Below the pieces are notes generated by a model. The model was not told the origin of the DNA. It made no database searches and saw nothing but the letters and a program-made list of their open reading frames with translations. Shown here piece after piece: positions 1-6,794 of a stretch of 55,180 nucleotides of DNA. Made by a program: the position numbers and the translations under genes. Location: IMG/VR virus record IMGVR_UViG_3300036845_000183, positions 1 to 55,180 of that record. One strand, given 5' to 3'. The first letter of the stretch is position 1, and each line of letters opens with the position of its first letter. This stretch comes from a virus.

Positions 1-166
1 GTTCGGCATGCCATTGCGCCTGCGTCTTCGGGGTGATGAAGCCGGCGAAGTAGTTGGGCTTTTTCTGCTCCTGCCCTTTGTAGTTCGTGCTCGGTGACCA
101 AAGGTGTCGCATGTCCACGATGCGAACATTAAACAGGGTGAAAGGTTCGTACTGTCTGTTAGCCAT
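1..166 (-). CDS. ssDNA-binding-like protein, N-terminal fragment cut by window edge
   Basis: The ATG at 166-164 opens the same reading frame as the complete gene at 51888-52685. Roughly the first 55 residues are present and the rest lies beyond the window start. It is nearly identical to the complete copy, which supports a circular map in which position 1 equals 52520. Function is discussed under the full gene. Confidence 0.85.
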   Translation of the reverse strand, partial: MANRQYEPFTLFNVRIVDMRHLWSPSTNYKGQEQKKPNYFAGFITPKTQAQWHAE

Positions 167-212
167 TTTCAGTTGCTCACTTTTTCAATTTGCCGGGTCC
201 GCCGGCAGCGGT

Positions 213-659
213 TTACAGAACCTTAGGGTAGCCAATTTCCGCGGATTTCTCGTTGAATACTTCTGTCGCGGCATCGGCGATCATGAACCCGTTCGCTTGC
301 GCAAGCAAGTCTAAGTACACAAATATATCGCCAAGTTCCTTGCGAAGTTTGTTGCGCAATTCTTCTGGCGTTTCTTTGTTACCTTTAACGCCGTCGCGAA
401 CACGATTGAGTTTCTTCGCAATGTTGGCAGCTTCGCCCAATTCGCCAAGCACGGCGACGAACCAATCTGACGTACTCCATTCGTTTAGCTTGTGATTGAA
501 GCCCGACGGGCTCTCGCAACGTTCGCGGTTTGCTTCGCTGAAATTTTCAAAGGTCAAAGTCGCTCTCTGTGGGAGTCCTTTGCAGCTATGCGGCGTTCCT
601 GCCCATAGCTGCTCTCCACACTCGGCGCACCCACCCAAAGCGTCCATGTAATCTGTCAT
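213..659 (-). CDS. MazG-like NTP pyrophosphohydrolase
   Basis: A 148-residue protein. The segment LGELGEAANIAKKLNR followed by LRKELGDIFVYLDLLA carries the ExxE...ExxD helices that bind Mg2+ in the all-alpha MazG/dUTPase-like superfamily. Such enzymes hydrolyse (d)NTPs to monophosphates; phage versions are thought to adjust nucleotide pools or (p)ppGpp. The N-terminal 35 residues carry CxxC and a third Cys (CAECGEQLW...HSC), possibly a small zinc site not typical of minimal MazG. It starts two bases after the stop of the upstream nuclease gene. In the other copy of this locus a DUF4406-like gene occupies the same place, so the slot appears to be exchanged between nucleotide-metabolism genes. 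Confidence 0.8.
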   Translation of the reverse strand: MTDYMDALGGCAECGEQLWAGTPHSCKGLPQRATLTFENFSEANRERCESPSGFNHKLNEWSTSDWFVAVLGELGEAANIAKKLNRVRDGVKGNKETPEELRNKLRKELGDIFVYLDLLAQANGFMIADAATEVFNEKSAEIGYPKVL

Positions 660-661
660 GT

Positions 662-1609
662 TCAGTACGACGCTTTGAGCGTCCCTTCTGGTTTATGCGC
701 GCCAACAGCGGCGTACATCTTGCCGCTCGCGCCGAGCTTTTCGGCCTGGGCCGGCGAGACTGGCTTAACACCTTTGGCGCCGTATTGCGTATAGAGATGT
801 AGTGCGGCCTGGGTGTCGTCGTTCCAGCTTCGAAAACTTCGGCTCGTCTTCAGTGAAGCGCCTTGCGCTTGGTGCCCGAGTTTGAGCTTGACGGTCAAGG
901 CTTCCTCGTAAACTGGCTTGACGTCGCCCAGCGCGCGAATAAGCCGCAGCAGCCGCACAAGCTCGTCAGCCGTCAGATCTTCGATACGGCGCGTCATCGC
1001 GCCCATGACGAAGCCGGCATCGGTCGACATGGCCGGACAGACCTGAAAAGCCTTGCACCATCTGCACCACGGGCCTGGCTTCGGCGCGCTGCGATCGGCG
1101 ATGGCGCGAAGCACGCGAATTTTGTGCGCTTCGACTTCCGATCGGTGGTGTACCCATTGCTTCCACGGGTCTTCATCCAAGCCATTCGGCTGATAGATCA
1201 CGAAGCGCCACCACTCTGAAGACAGCGACGAAAGCAGACATGCCGCGTACGTCATAAGCTGCAAGTTGTGTTTCGCTGGCACGTCCCATTTGCCAAACTT
1301 ACCGTCAATGATTGTCGTGATACGCCGAGTGGGGTTCATGAGGTCGATAGTTCCGCCGCAGTCGTCAGTCAATTTTACCCGCAGCTCGCGTTCCAAGATT
1401 GGGTAGTCATCGTCGTATTCAAGCTGCGCTAGGAAGGCCTCAACCTCTGGGCTGCCGCCGGCTTCCATCACGACATGCTGCGCTGTACCGGCGTCGGCCG
1501 CTGCGACCGTCTCGGCTTTCTTCGGCGCATCGGGCACGGCGTTCAGCGCCGACCAGGGGCACTCAATCCACGTTGCGGTTGACGATGCGTTGAAAACGTC
1601 GTGGCTCAT
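662..1609 (-). CDS. RecB-like/DUF2800 PD-(D/E)XK nuclease, left allele
   Basis: A 315-residue protein. Visible features are the N-terminal WIECPWS motif, AADAGTAQH, the core TTIIDGKFGKWDVPAKHNLQ (catalytic D...xGK, then Q) and a C-terminal cluster CRWCKAFQVCP resembling the Fe-S cysteines of Cas4/AddB-type nucleases. This matches DUF2800-type phage exonucleases, probably acting in recombination or DNA-end processing. I chose the ATG at 1609 because it has AGGGAG five bases upstream and aligns with the second copy at 53979; an earlier ATG at 1648 adds 13 unconserved residues. The homologue at 53047-53979 has diverged in the middle, mainly around the region preceding the catalytic Asp. Confidence 0.8.
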   Translation of the reverse strand: MSHDVFNASSTATWIECPWSALNAVPDAPKKAETVAAADAGTAQHVVMEAGGSPEVEAFLAQLEYDDDYPILERELRVKLTDDCGGTIDLMNPTRRITTIIDGKFGKWDVPAKHNLQLMTYAACLLSSLSSEWWRFVIYQPNGLDEDPWKQWVHHRSEVEAHKIRVLRAIADRSAPKPGPWCRWCKAFQVCPAMSTDAGFVMGAMTRRIEDLTADELVRLLRLIRALGDVKPVYEEALTVKLKLGHQAQGASLKTSRSFRSWNDDTQAALHLYTQYGAKGVKPVSPAQAEKLGASGKMYAAVGAHKPEGTLKASY

Positions 1610-1747
1610 AGTGGCTCCCTGTGCTCGCATCGAACAAGCTTCTAGCACACACTTCGATTTTCGGCTCTGCGTCCAGGTCCTTCATCGGACACGCCTACTG
1701 ACTTCGCATGTGATCGGTTTTAGCCTTATAAACTAACAGGGAAAACT

Positions 1748-1942
1748 TCAACCGTTCGGCTTACTCCGACGCAGTCCGTCCGTGCCATGATCGCGTGCAT
1801 AGCAGGCCTGTTCGTAGCCCGGCGCGCATGCCACCAATGGTGCTACCTGCGTCTGGCAGTAATTTATGGCTTCGATCTGCCGGGGCGTGATCGGTCCCTG
1901 GATAACCAGGGTCAAAAGAATGGAACAAAAAGCTGCGTCCAC
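1748..1942 (-). CDS. Small Cys-containing protein with signal-like N-terminus, left allele
   Basis: A 64-residue protein beginning MDAAFCSILLTLVIQG, a short hydrophobic start that could be a weak export signal, followed by QIEAINYCQTQVAPLVACAPGYEQACYARDHG with several Cys. It is about 90% identical to 54172-54366, which supports it as a real gene. No family recognised. The 138 bases between it and the nuclease gene downstream hold no convincing gene here, while the second copy has a 67-residue gene in that gap. Confidence 0.65.
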   Translation of the reverse strand: MDAAFCSILLTLVIQGPITPRQIEAINYCQTQVAPLVACAPGYEQACYARDHGTDGLRRSKPNG

Positions 1943-2020
1943 GGTAGTTCCTCCTGTTAAAATTCGGGGGTTGGTAGAGGTTCGATACCAACCCCCACGA
2001 CATCGTCGAACCGACGCCGT

Positions 2021-2470
2021 TTAACTTACGCCCATCAGCTTGGCGATACCCTCCAGCGCCGGCATCGTCAGCTTGGGCAGAAAATGGCTCTTGATCTGGT
2101 CCATTGTGGCCGCCGATGCGTCGTGGCCGTTCTTCGCCAGCTCGCCGCGGAACCATGCCAGTGCCGGCTCAAGCGGCGACCCTGCGGCCAACGTGGCGTC
2201 CAGTTTCGCCGCGATCTTGCCAACCGTAGCCGTGACTTCGGGCGCCGGGCCTGCGGCCTGCGAAACTTGCCAAGCCGGTTGAGAATTGGAAGTGCTGGTG
2301 TTCGGCGGATTGAACTGCGTCGTTGGTACTTGCATCGGCGCCGGCACGTTCACGGCTGCCGCGCCATGCGGGGGCGTGTCGTCGTCGCCCTTGTCTTTCG
2401 GGCCGCGCTTGCCTTTCAGCTCGGCAACGAAGACCTTGACTTCCTCAATGCTGTCAAATTCAAGTTTCAT
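2021..2470 (-). CDS. Unknown protein with disordered Pro-rich centre, left allele
   Basis: A 149-residue protein. The first 25 residues are charged, the middle (about 30-75) is rich in Pro, Asn, Thr and Ala and probably disordered, and the C-terminal 70 residues are helical and well conserved with the allele at 54456-54923 (ASAATMDQIKxHFLPKL then MPALEGIAKLMG). The conserved tail suggests a binding domain; no family recognised. It is preceded by the promoter at 2498-2525. Confidence 0.7.
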   Translation of the reverse strand: MKLEFDSIEEVKVFVAELKGKRGPKDKGDDDTPPHGAAAVNVPAPMQVPTTQFNPPNTSTSNSQPAWQVSQAAGPAPEVTATVGKIAAKLDATLAAGSPLEPALAWFRGELAKNGHDASAATMDQIKSHFLPKLTMPALEGIAKLMGVS

Positions 2471-2497
2471 GTCTGTTTCCTGGGTTTGAGATGTTTT

Positions 2498-2525
2498 GTC
2501 TTACACTAAATCCGTACAGTGTCAA
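2498..2525 (-). promoter_or_regulatory. Sigma70-like promoter for 2021-2470 (left allele)
   Basis: On the minus strand TTGACA (2525-2520) is followed after 16 bases by TAAGAC (2503-2498). The start codon lies 28 bases beyond the -10 box. The spacer and both boxes are conserved in the other copy (54950-54977), although nearby coding sequence has diverged. Confidence 0.6.
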
Positions 2526-2528
2526 CTA

Positions 2529-2801
2529 CTATTCTTTGTAGTCCGAAAGATTGAGAGGAACTAGAACCCGTTCGAAAAATTTTATCGTGCCCCACTCAGG
2601 GCACAAACGCTCCGACAGCTCTTTGCTTCTATTGCACTGTGGGTGCCCGTATCCTTCGCCATAGAAAACTAGCCCTTTTTCAGGGTGGACCACCCACCAG
2701 CTATCCAGGTACTGATGCAGGTATGGGCTCCTACTGTGGATGGTTGCATCGTTTTCAGCGACGAAATGGTACATGGCAGAACCAACAACGTACTTTTTCA
2801 T
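2529..2801 (-). CDS. Unknown 90-residue protein
   Basis: The protein begins MKKYVVGSAMYHFVAENDATI and is rich in Tyr, Trp and His. No domain recognised. Its ATG overlaps the stop of the helicase gene as ATGA, so it is translated from the same message. A second, truncated copy starts the right-hand repeat edge (54981-55180) with only a few base changes. Confidence 0.7.
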   Translation of the reverse strand: MKKYVVGSAMYHFVAENDATIHSRSPYLHQYLDSWWVVHPEKGLVFYGEGYGHPQCNRSKELSERLCPEWGTIKFFERVLVPLNLSDYKE

Positions 2802-4405
2802 CGTTCGTGCATCCTTCCTTCGGTGTCAATAATCCCGTGCGCCACGTACCGGCCGTTCTGTGACCGCTTCAGGAACACGTTAGCGGGCGATGGCAGGTTC
2901 TGATAGGGCCAGTACGCCGTTGTGAACTTCGTTGTGAGCAGCCAGCCGTCGCCGCTCTTGACCGGTGGTGACACGATCTGCTGCCAGGGCTCATTCTCCA
3001 GTATCTTACGTATACTCACAGCCTCGTTTGCGCCACCGCGGGTTTTCAAATCCTTGCCGGCGCTCGTCACAATCGTGTTATCGTACTGACAAAAGGGGCA
3101 GATCGGATGCAGGAACGCGGCGTAAGTTTCCTGGCATGCTGCGCACTGCTTGATGTCGGATTGCTGCTGGCCACAATGCGGGCACCGCATGCCGTGAAAA
3201 TGCGGGTCGAATCGTTCGCCACAGGCCTTGCACTTCGGGGCGCTGTGGTGAATTTCCGCGCACTTCGGACACGTCTTGCCGTGCTCCCAAGTCTCCCATT
3301 CGCCAGGGCAGATTTCGCCGTCGCAAGTCAGCATGCGGCCCGGCGCTGCCATCACGGCGTCCAAGGCGCCATGCCTGGCGATATTGCCACCGAAGTCCGA
3401 GACGAGACAGTTCTGCGCTAGCGGAGTGATCCGCGCGCCGCGACCCAGCCCCTGAGCGTAGTAAACGGCCGATTTAGTGGCCCTCCCAAAAATTAGGTAG
3501 TCAATGCCCGGCACGTCGAAGCCCGTGCTGAACATGTTGCAGGAAACCAGGATGCCGTTTTCGCACTGCTCAAACCATTCGGTAGCCTTGTCGCGCTTGC
3601 CGTCGATGGATTTCGAGTGGACCCCTGCAACGGGGGCGCCTAGCCGCCTGTACTCTGCTTCTATTTTGTCCACGTGCGCGATGTTGCAGCAGAAGAACAG
3701 CGCTTTTCGGCGGTTAAATTTCTGCATTACGTCCAGAGATGTTTTGACGTGGCTGGGTGCGAGCTTGATCGCCCGCGGCGCCATTTCGTCAAGATCGTAA
3801 TCGCCGGCTATGGTGCTCAACCCCTCAACGCTGATTGTCTCGTCTTCACCAGCGTCGACGGGGACTAGCGGCTTGACATAACCATCACGTAAAGCGTCAA
3901 GAAAAGTATAGCGAAATACAATCGGGCCGAAAGTTTTGGCAAGATCACCGGTGCCGTCGGCTCGGAAAGGAGTACCTGTAAGTCCGTGGATTTTTGCATG
4001 ACTCAGCTTCTCAAATAGCTTGCGGTACTGCGAAGACTTGGCTGGCGGGACCATGTGAACTTCGTCAACCAGGATCGCAACCACGTCTCGGAATAGGTGC
4101 ACGCGATTGATAATAGTTCCGATCGTCCCCACGGTTACGCGTGCGAATGCATTGGTCGATATCGAGGCGCTGCAGATGCCCGGACTCAAACCGATTTTAC
4201 GCAGAGCCAGCGTATTGTGCTGCACCAACTTCTTGTTGTGCGCTACGACCAGCACCCGGCCGAATACGCTGTAATGCGCAGCCAGAATGCCGAGCATGAA
4301 ACTCTTGCCGCCCGCAACCGACACTTCGGCCACGGAGAACTGGCCTTCGTACTGAATGAGGGCTGACGTTCCTTGAAGCTGGTGGTCGCGCGGTACGAAG
4401 GTCAC
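2798..4405 (-). CDS. SF2 DNA helicase with C-terminal zinc ribbons
   Basis: A 535-residue DEAD/DEAH-type ATPase. Motif I is VAGGKSFM (about 30-37), motif II DEVH (114-117), motif III LTGTPFRADG, and the second RecA lobe has STGFDVPGIDYLIFGRAT and the motif VI-like GLGRGAR. Residues of about 365-455 contain several CxxC pairs (CPKC, CKAC, CPHC, CAAC, CPFC), forming at least two rubredoxin-like zinc ribbons, unusual for the minimal phage UvsW/RecG-like helicases. It probably unwinds DNA or branched intermediates in replication or recombination. The GTG start at 4405 overlaps the upstream stop as GTGA. Confidence 0.9.
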   Translation of the reverse strand: MTFVPRDHQLQGTSALIQYEGQFSVAEVSVAGGKSFMLGILAAHYSVFGRVLVVAHNKKLVQHNTLALRKIGLSPGICSASISTNAFARVTVGTIGTIINRVHLFRDVVAILVDEVHMVPPAKSSQYRKLFEKLSHAKIHGLTGTPFRADGTGDLAKTFGPIVFRYTFLDALRDGYVKPLVPVDAGEDETISVEGLSTIAGDYDLDEMAPRAIKLAPSHVKTSLDVMQKFNRRKALFFCCNIAHVDKIEAEYRRLGAPVAGVHSKSIDGKRDKATEWFEQCENGILVSCNMFSTGFDVPGIDYLIFGRATKSAVYYAQGLGRGARITPLAQNCLVSDFGGNIARHGALDAVMAAPGRMLTCDGEICPGEWETWEHGKTCPKCAEIHHSAPKCKACGERFDPHFHGMRCPHCGQQQSDIKQCAACQETYAAFLHPICPFCQYDNTIVTSAGKDLKTRGGANEAVSIRKILENEPWQQIVSPPVKSGDGWLLTTKFTTAYWPYQNLPSPANVFLKRSQNGRYVAHGIIDTEGRMHER

Positions 4406-4674
4406 GGTTTGCCTGTTCGCTTGAATCGACGACGCGACGCCCTCACGTCGTCAGCACGGCCCTTCCACATCTCGCATTCTTCGATTTCGTCTCGCAGTTC
4501 TGCGATCTCGGTTTCCGCGTCGGTCAGCGCCCGCAGGTCGTCCACGCAATCGAGGTAGAGTTGCGGCATGCCGGCTTCGATGCCCGCGTACCGCAGCCAG
4601 TCGAGAAAATCTTCGCGCGGCATCGTTGAGCTGAAGTGCTTTGTCTTGCGCCATGGCATCCAAGGTAGGGTCAT
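4402..4674 (-). CDS. Small unknown protein, coiled-coil-like
   Basis: A 90-residue protein starting MTLPWMPWRKTKHF; the middle (ALTDAETEIAELRDEIEECE) has heptad-like Leu/Ile spacing, then a very basic tail ending RRRFKRTGKP. I chose the ATG at 4674 because it overlaps the upstream stop as ATGA. No family recognised; DNA or nucleoprotein binding is possible from the tail only. Confidence 0.6.
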   Translation of the reverse strand: MTLPWMPWRKTKHFSSTMPREDFLDWLRYAGIEAGMPQLYLDCVDDLRALTDAETEIAELRDEIEECEMWKGRADDVRASRRRFKRTGKP

Positions 4675-4838
4675 AGGATGCACGCCACGAAAAAGAAACC
4701 GATGAACGCCAGCAGCAGCAACCACCGTTCGTCGAAGGTGACAGATCGCAGCGGTGGCGGCCCGAAGTCGTGGGAGAGCATGCGGCAGACCTCGGCGGTT
4801 GCGGCATGGCGGCGGTGTGCGTGCTGGCGGGGTGTCAT
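4671..4838 (-). CDS. Small protein with C-terminal membrane segment
   Basis: A 55-residue protein starting MTPRQHAHRRHAATAEV. The last 20 residues, including WLLLLAFIGFFFVACIL, form a likely membrane helix, giving a tail-anchored layout. Start chosen from the ATGA overlap with the upstream gene. Function unknown. Confidence 0.55.
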   Translation of the reverse strand: MTPRQHAHRRHAATAEVCRMLSHDFGPPPLRSVTFDERWLLLLAFIGFFFVACIL

Positions 4839-5035
4839 GCCTTGCCCTCCCTTTGGTAGCGCGCCCAGCGCATGGCGCACTCGGCGCCGCGGTCGTAGGC
4901 TTGCTTACCTACTTCGGTTTGCGGCCCGAGACTGGCCGGCGGGCTGTAACTACTGTTATAGTTTTCGAAGCCCGAATCGAACTCACGGAAGTTGTGATAC
5001 GGCGCATAAAGCGCCTTGAGCTGGTCCAGGGTCAT
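4835..5035 (-). CDS. Unknown small protein
   Basis: A 66-residue protein. The C-terminal AYDRGAECAMRWARYQREG looks like a compact amphipathic helix. Its ATG lies in TCATGA with the upstream stop (ATGA overlap), so it belongs to a translationally coupled set running from about 5599 to 2529. Confidence 0.6.
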   Translation of the reverse strand: MTLDQLKALYAPYHNFREFDSGFENYNSSYSPPASLGPQTEVGKQAYDRGAECAMRWARYQREGKA

Positions 5036-5238
5036 GACGCGATCCTCCGTACGTTGATGGTTGTCGATGCGCCCCAGAGCGCCGAACGGCGCTTGCCGTC
5101 AACGTTCTGGAGCAGAACTCCGATCTTGCCGCGCGGCGTTTTCGCTCCTGCGGAGGTGTAGACCACGGTTTCGCCGGACCCGACGACGTCGCCCGGACGG
5201 AGGTATCGGGCGACGATTTTGGTGATTTGTTCGGTCAT
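5032..5238 (-). CDS. Unknown small beta-rich protein
   Basis: A 68-residue protein with alternating hydrophobic residues (YLRPGDVVGSGETVVYTSAG, later GKIGVLLQNVDGKRRSALWG), consistent with a small beta-barrel such as an SH3-like fold. That fold is inference only. It lies between tightly packed small genes. Confidence 0.6.
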   Translation of the reverse strand: MTEQITKIVARYLRPGDVVGSGETVVYTSAGAKTPRGKIGVLLQNVDGKRRSALWGASTTINVRRIAS

Positions 5239-5241
5239 CGT

Positions 5242-5433
5242 TCAGTCCTCCGCTTGAAACAGGAAATGACCCACCAAGCCGCGACCGCTAAGAAGCGTCG
5301 CAAGGTTGTCATTCAGGGTAGACAGTTCCATTTTGGCGTACCGGTTGCCGGCGGCAAGACGCGCTTCGGTCGCCGCGATGTCGCGCCTGATTTCAGCAAT
5401 TTTCTTGTCGACTCGCTTCTGACTGACCGCCAT
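5242..5433 (-). CDS. Small coiled-coil protein
   Basis: A 63-residue protein; residues about 5-50 (KRVDKKIAEIRRDIAATEAR then AKMELSTLNDNLATLL) have heptad spacing typical of a coiled coil. Function unknown. It begins just after the stop of the leader-controlled gene 5435-5599. Confidence 0.55.
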   Translation of the reverse strand: MAVSQKRVDKKIAEIRRDIAATEARLAAGNRYAKMELSTLNDNLATLLSGRGLVGHFLFQAED

Positions 5434-5434
5434 G

Positions 5435-5599
5435 TCACGCCGCCTTCGAAAAGAGCTGCACGCCAGCGGGCGGGTTGGCGTTCTGCCAAGCGAAGTGCAG
5501 TTCCTCGGCGAAGAACAGCGCGTACGCCTTGCCGGTCTTGCAGAGGCCGAAACGGCGGCGGGCTTCGGCGTGGGCGGTCTTCATGATCTGGGATTTCAT
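5435..5599 (-). CDS. Leader-regulon small gene A (unknown)
   Basis: A 54-residue basic protein starting MKSQIMKTAHAEARRRFG and continuing with KTGKAYALFFAEELHFAWQN. It is the first gene behind leader copy A (5605-5640). No family is recognised with certainty, though short proteins of this form occur in other phages. Its start is fixed by the conserved leader with GGAGAG just upstream. Confidence 0.65.
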   Translation of the reverse strand: MKSQIMKTAHAEARRRFGLCKTGKAYALFFAEELHFAWQNANPPAGVQLFSKAA

Positions 5600-5604
5600 C
5601 GGGT

Positions 5605-5640
5605 GCTCTCCAGCGGTTGTTGATGTACGTACGATAGCAC
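5605..5640 (-). promoter_or_regulatory. Leader module copy A: conserved 5' leader with -10 box
   Basis: On the minus strand, TGCTATCGTACGTACATC leads into ACAACCGCTGGAGAGC (5620-5605), ending five bases before the ATG at 5599. GGAGAG is the ribosome-binding site. TATCGT (5636-5631) is the candidate -10 box; no good TTGACA is seen upstream, only TTAGGC. The block from the -10 box to the start is shared with copies B and F. Confidence 0.75.
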
Positions 5641-5679
5641 GAGTTTCGAGATTGCCTAATCACTTTTTATTACAAATTG

Positions 5680-6006
5680 TTACAGTCGCAGCTCCAGACC
5701 CAATTCCTGCGCCCGGTCCCACACCCGCGCCATCAGTTCGCCGATCAGCATCATTTCCGCGCCGGGCTGCGGCATGCCCAGGTCTTGAAACTCCGTTGTA
5801 CTGCCATCTGAGAAGCTGCACACGCCCCGCGGAATGATCTGGCCCCGCGGCGTGTTCACCACCATGCGCAGCTCGGGCCGCTCGCTGCGCACCAGCACAG
5901 CGGTGCATGCCACCATCGTCGCCAAGTCGCGCTGGATTAGCGCCACCGTCTCGGCGACGGGCGCAGGCTCCCAGGGCATGCGGTGCGGTACTAGGTTGTC
6001 AGTCAC
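5680..6006 (-). CDS. Unknown 108-residue protein
   Basis: The GTG at 6006 is chosen because it is the nearest in-frame start to the upstream stop (5999). Contents: PVAETVALIQRDLATMVACTA, then a beta-rich part and a helical end (GAEMMLIGELMARVWDRAQELG). No family recognised. It is the last gene before leader copy A. Confidence 0.55.
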   Translation of the reverse strand: MTDNLVPHRMPWEPAPVAETVALIQRDLATMVACTAVLVRSERPELRMVVNTPRGQIIPRGVCSFSDGSTTEFQDLGMPQPGAEMMLIGELMARVWDRAQELGLELRL

Positions 6007-6247
6007 GTTCTTCAGGCATGAAAAGCGGAAACTCTGGCTTTGATTCAGTATCGACAATCCAGCCGCATACAGTGCAGCGCCGTGACGTCTCCGCCCTCGT
6101 CACTCCGATACCGTGCATGTCGATCACGCCGTCATCCATGAAAGAATGATCGTAACCAGCCTCGCGTAGCTTTCGCGCTATCTCATCGTATGCCGACTGC
6201 GACAGCTCAAGTTCGGCATACGTATGCGTAGAGGTCAGTTTTCCCAC
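5999..6247 (-). CDS. Unknown small protein with CxxC motif
   Basis: An 82-residue protein. The segment RRCTVCGWIVDTESKPEF carries one CxxC pair, and AYDEIARKLREAGYDHSFMD looks like a helix-turn-helix-sized unit. GTG start at 6247 with AAAGGAG upstream. Function unknown. Confidence 0.6.
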   Translation of the reverse strand: MGKLTSTHTYAELELSQSAYDEIARKLREAGYDHSFMDDGVIDMHGIGVTRAETSRRCTVCGWIVDTESKPEFPLFMPEERD

Positions 6248-6250
6248 AGT

Positions 6251-6424
6251 TCACTCCTTTGTTTGGCCGCACACCGGGCAAGTGGTCCATTGCTGTGCAG
6301 TAGAACACCACGCACACGGAGGCTTTTCGATCGGTGCCGGTTTGCCGAGATACCAGCTCCGATCGATGTAATCGCGCTGGTTGCTGACTGGCGTGCATTT
6401 CGGATCGAAACCTAAGTCTCCCAT
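6251..6424 (-). CDS. Small zinc-ribbon protein
   Basis: A 57-residue protein: MGDLGFDPKCTPVSNQRDYI, later PPCAWCSTAQQWTTCPVCGQT. Two CxxC pairs (CAWC, CPVC) indicate a zinc ribbon. The stop lies four bases before the next start, with the shared AAAGGAG. Role unknown; phages often use such proteins to bind host polymerases or nucleic acid. Confidence 0.6.
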   Translation of the reverse strand: MGDLGFDPKCTPVSNQRDYIDRSWYLGKPAPIEKPPCAWCSTAQQWTTCPVCGQTKE

Positions 6425-6543
6425 GGCATCTTTTCCTTCTTTGGCGGCGGTGGTTGATGTGTCGCGCCGAGACGGCAGCGCACGCCGTCAAGCAAAGGTT
6501 TGCCGCAGGCGCAAACACCGTCCCACTCGCCGTTGATGGTCAT
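6412..6543 (-). CDS. Tiny Cys-containing protein
   Basis: A 43-residue protein, MTINGEWDGVCACGKPLLDG and a Pro/Lys-rich tail ending KKEKMPWET. It has a CxC pair and a further Cys, possibly a half zinc site. Its ATG overlaps the preceding stop as ATGA; it overlaps the next gene by 13 bases. Confidence 0.5.
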   Translation of the reverse strand: MTINGEWDGVCACGKPLLDGVRCRLGATHQPPPPKKEKMPWET

Positions 6544-6794
6544 TTGTCGCTGATCAGCAAACGCATATAAAACTTATGGTCGCTCGCTTCCGGCCATGTA
6601 CGCCAGTATAGCGTACCTATTTTGTCTTTCGCGTAGGTGCGGAAAGCTTCGCGAGCCTCGTTTTCCGCGCCGAATCCTTCAAGTTTAACGTATGGTTCGC
6701 CTGTGGGCGCGTAGCCAGGTGCTTTCGGCGTAAACTGAACGACGTGGTACCCCTGTTCAAGTTCTTTGCGAAGCAGGTGCAAAATTACGCTCAC
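6540..6794 (-). CDS. Unknown 84-residue protein
   Basis: The protein starts MSVILHLLRKELEQGYHVVQ. The GTG at 6794 is favoured because it overlaps the primase-helicase stop as GTGA. Its form (Leu-rich helix, then beta-strands with YVKLEGFG and TLYWRTWPE) is not one I recognise. Probably co-expressed with the replication gene upstream. Confidence 0.55.
   Translation of the reverse strand: MSVILHLLRKELEQGYHVVQFTPKAPGYAPTGEPYVKLEGFGAENEAREAFRTYAKDKIGTLYWRTWPEASDHKFYMRLLISDK

Larger units (their letters stand above)
1..2728. repeat. Left copy of diverged terminal repeat (same locus as 52520-55180)
   Basis: Bases 1 to about 210 match 52520 to about 52731 with few differences, and about 2488-2728 match about 54940-55180 with about three differences. 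Between these flanks the order is preserved but diverged: nuclease, small Cys-rich protein, Pro-rich protein. Here a MazG-like gene sits where the other copy has a DUF4406-like gene, and the other copy has one extra gene (53976-54179). Classical direct terminal repeats would be identical, so two strain alleles at the join of a circular assembly is the simplest reading; a real tandem duplication is the alternative. Confidence 0.9.

Noticed and set aside
1-2728. Classical direct terminal repeat of a packaged genome
   Set aside because: The two copies differ in gene content and sequence, whereas true terminal repeats are kept identical by replication.
6207-6518. 103-residue minus-strand frame
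   Set aside because: Two small zinc-type genes in other frames (6251-6424, 6412-6543) explain the region better, with overlapping starts and stops.
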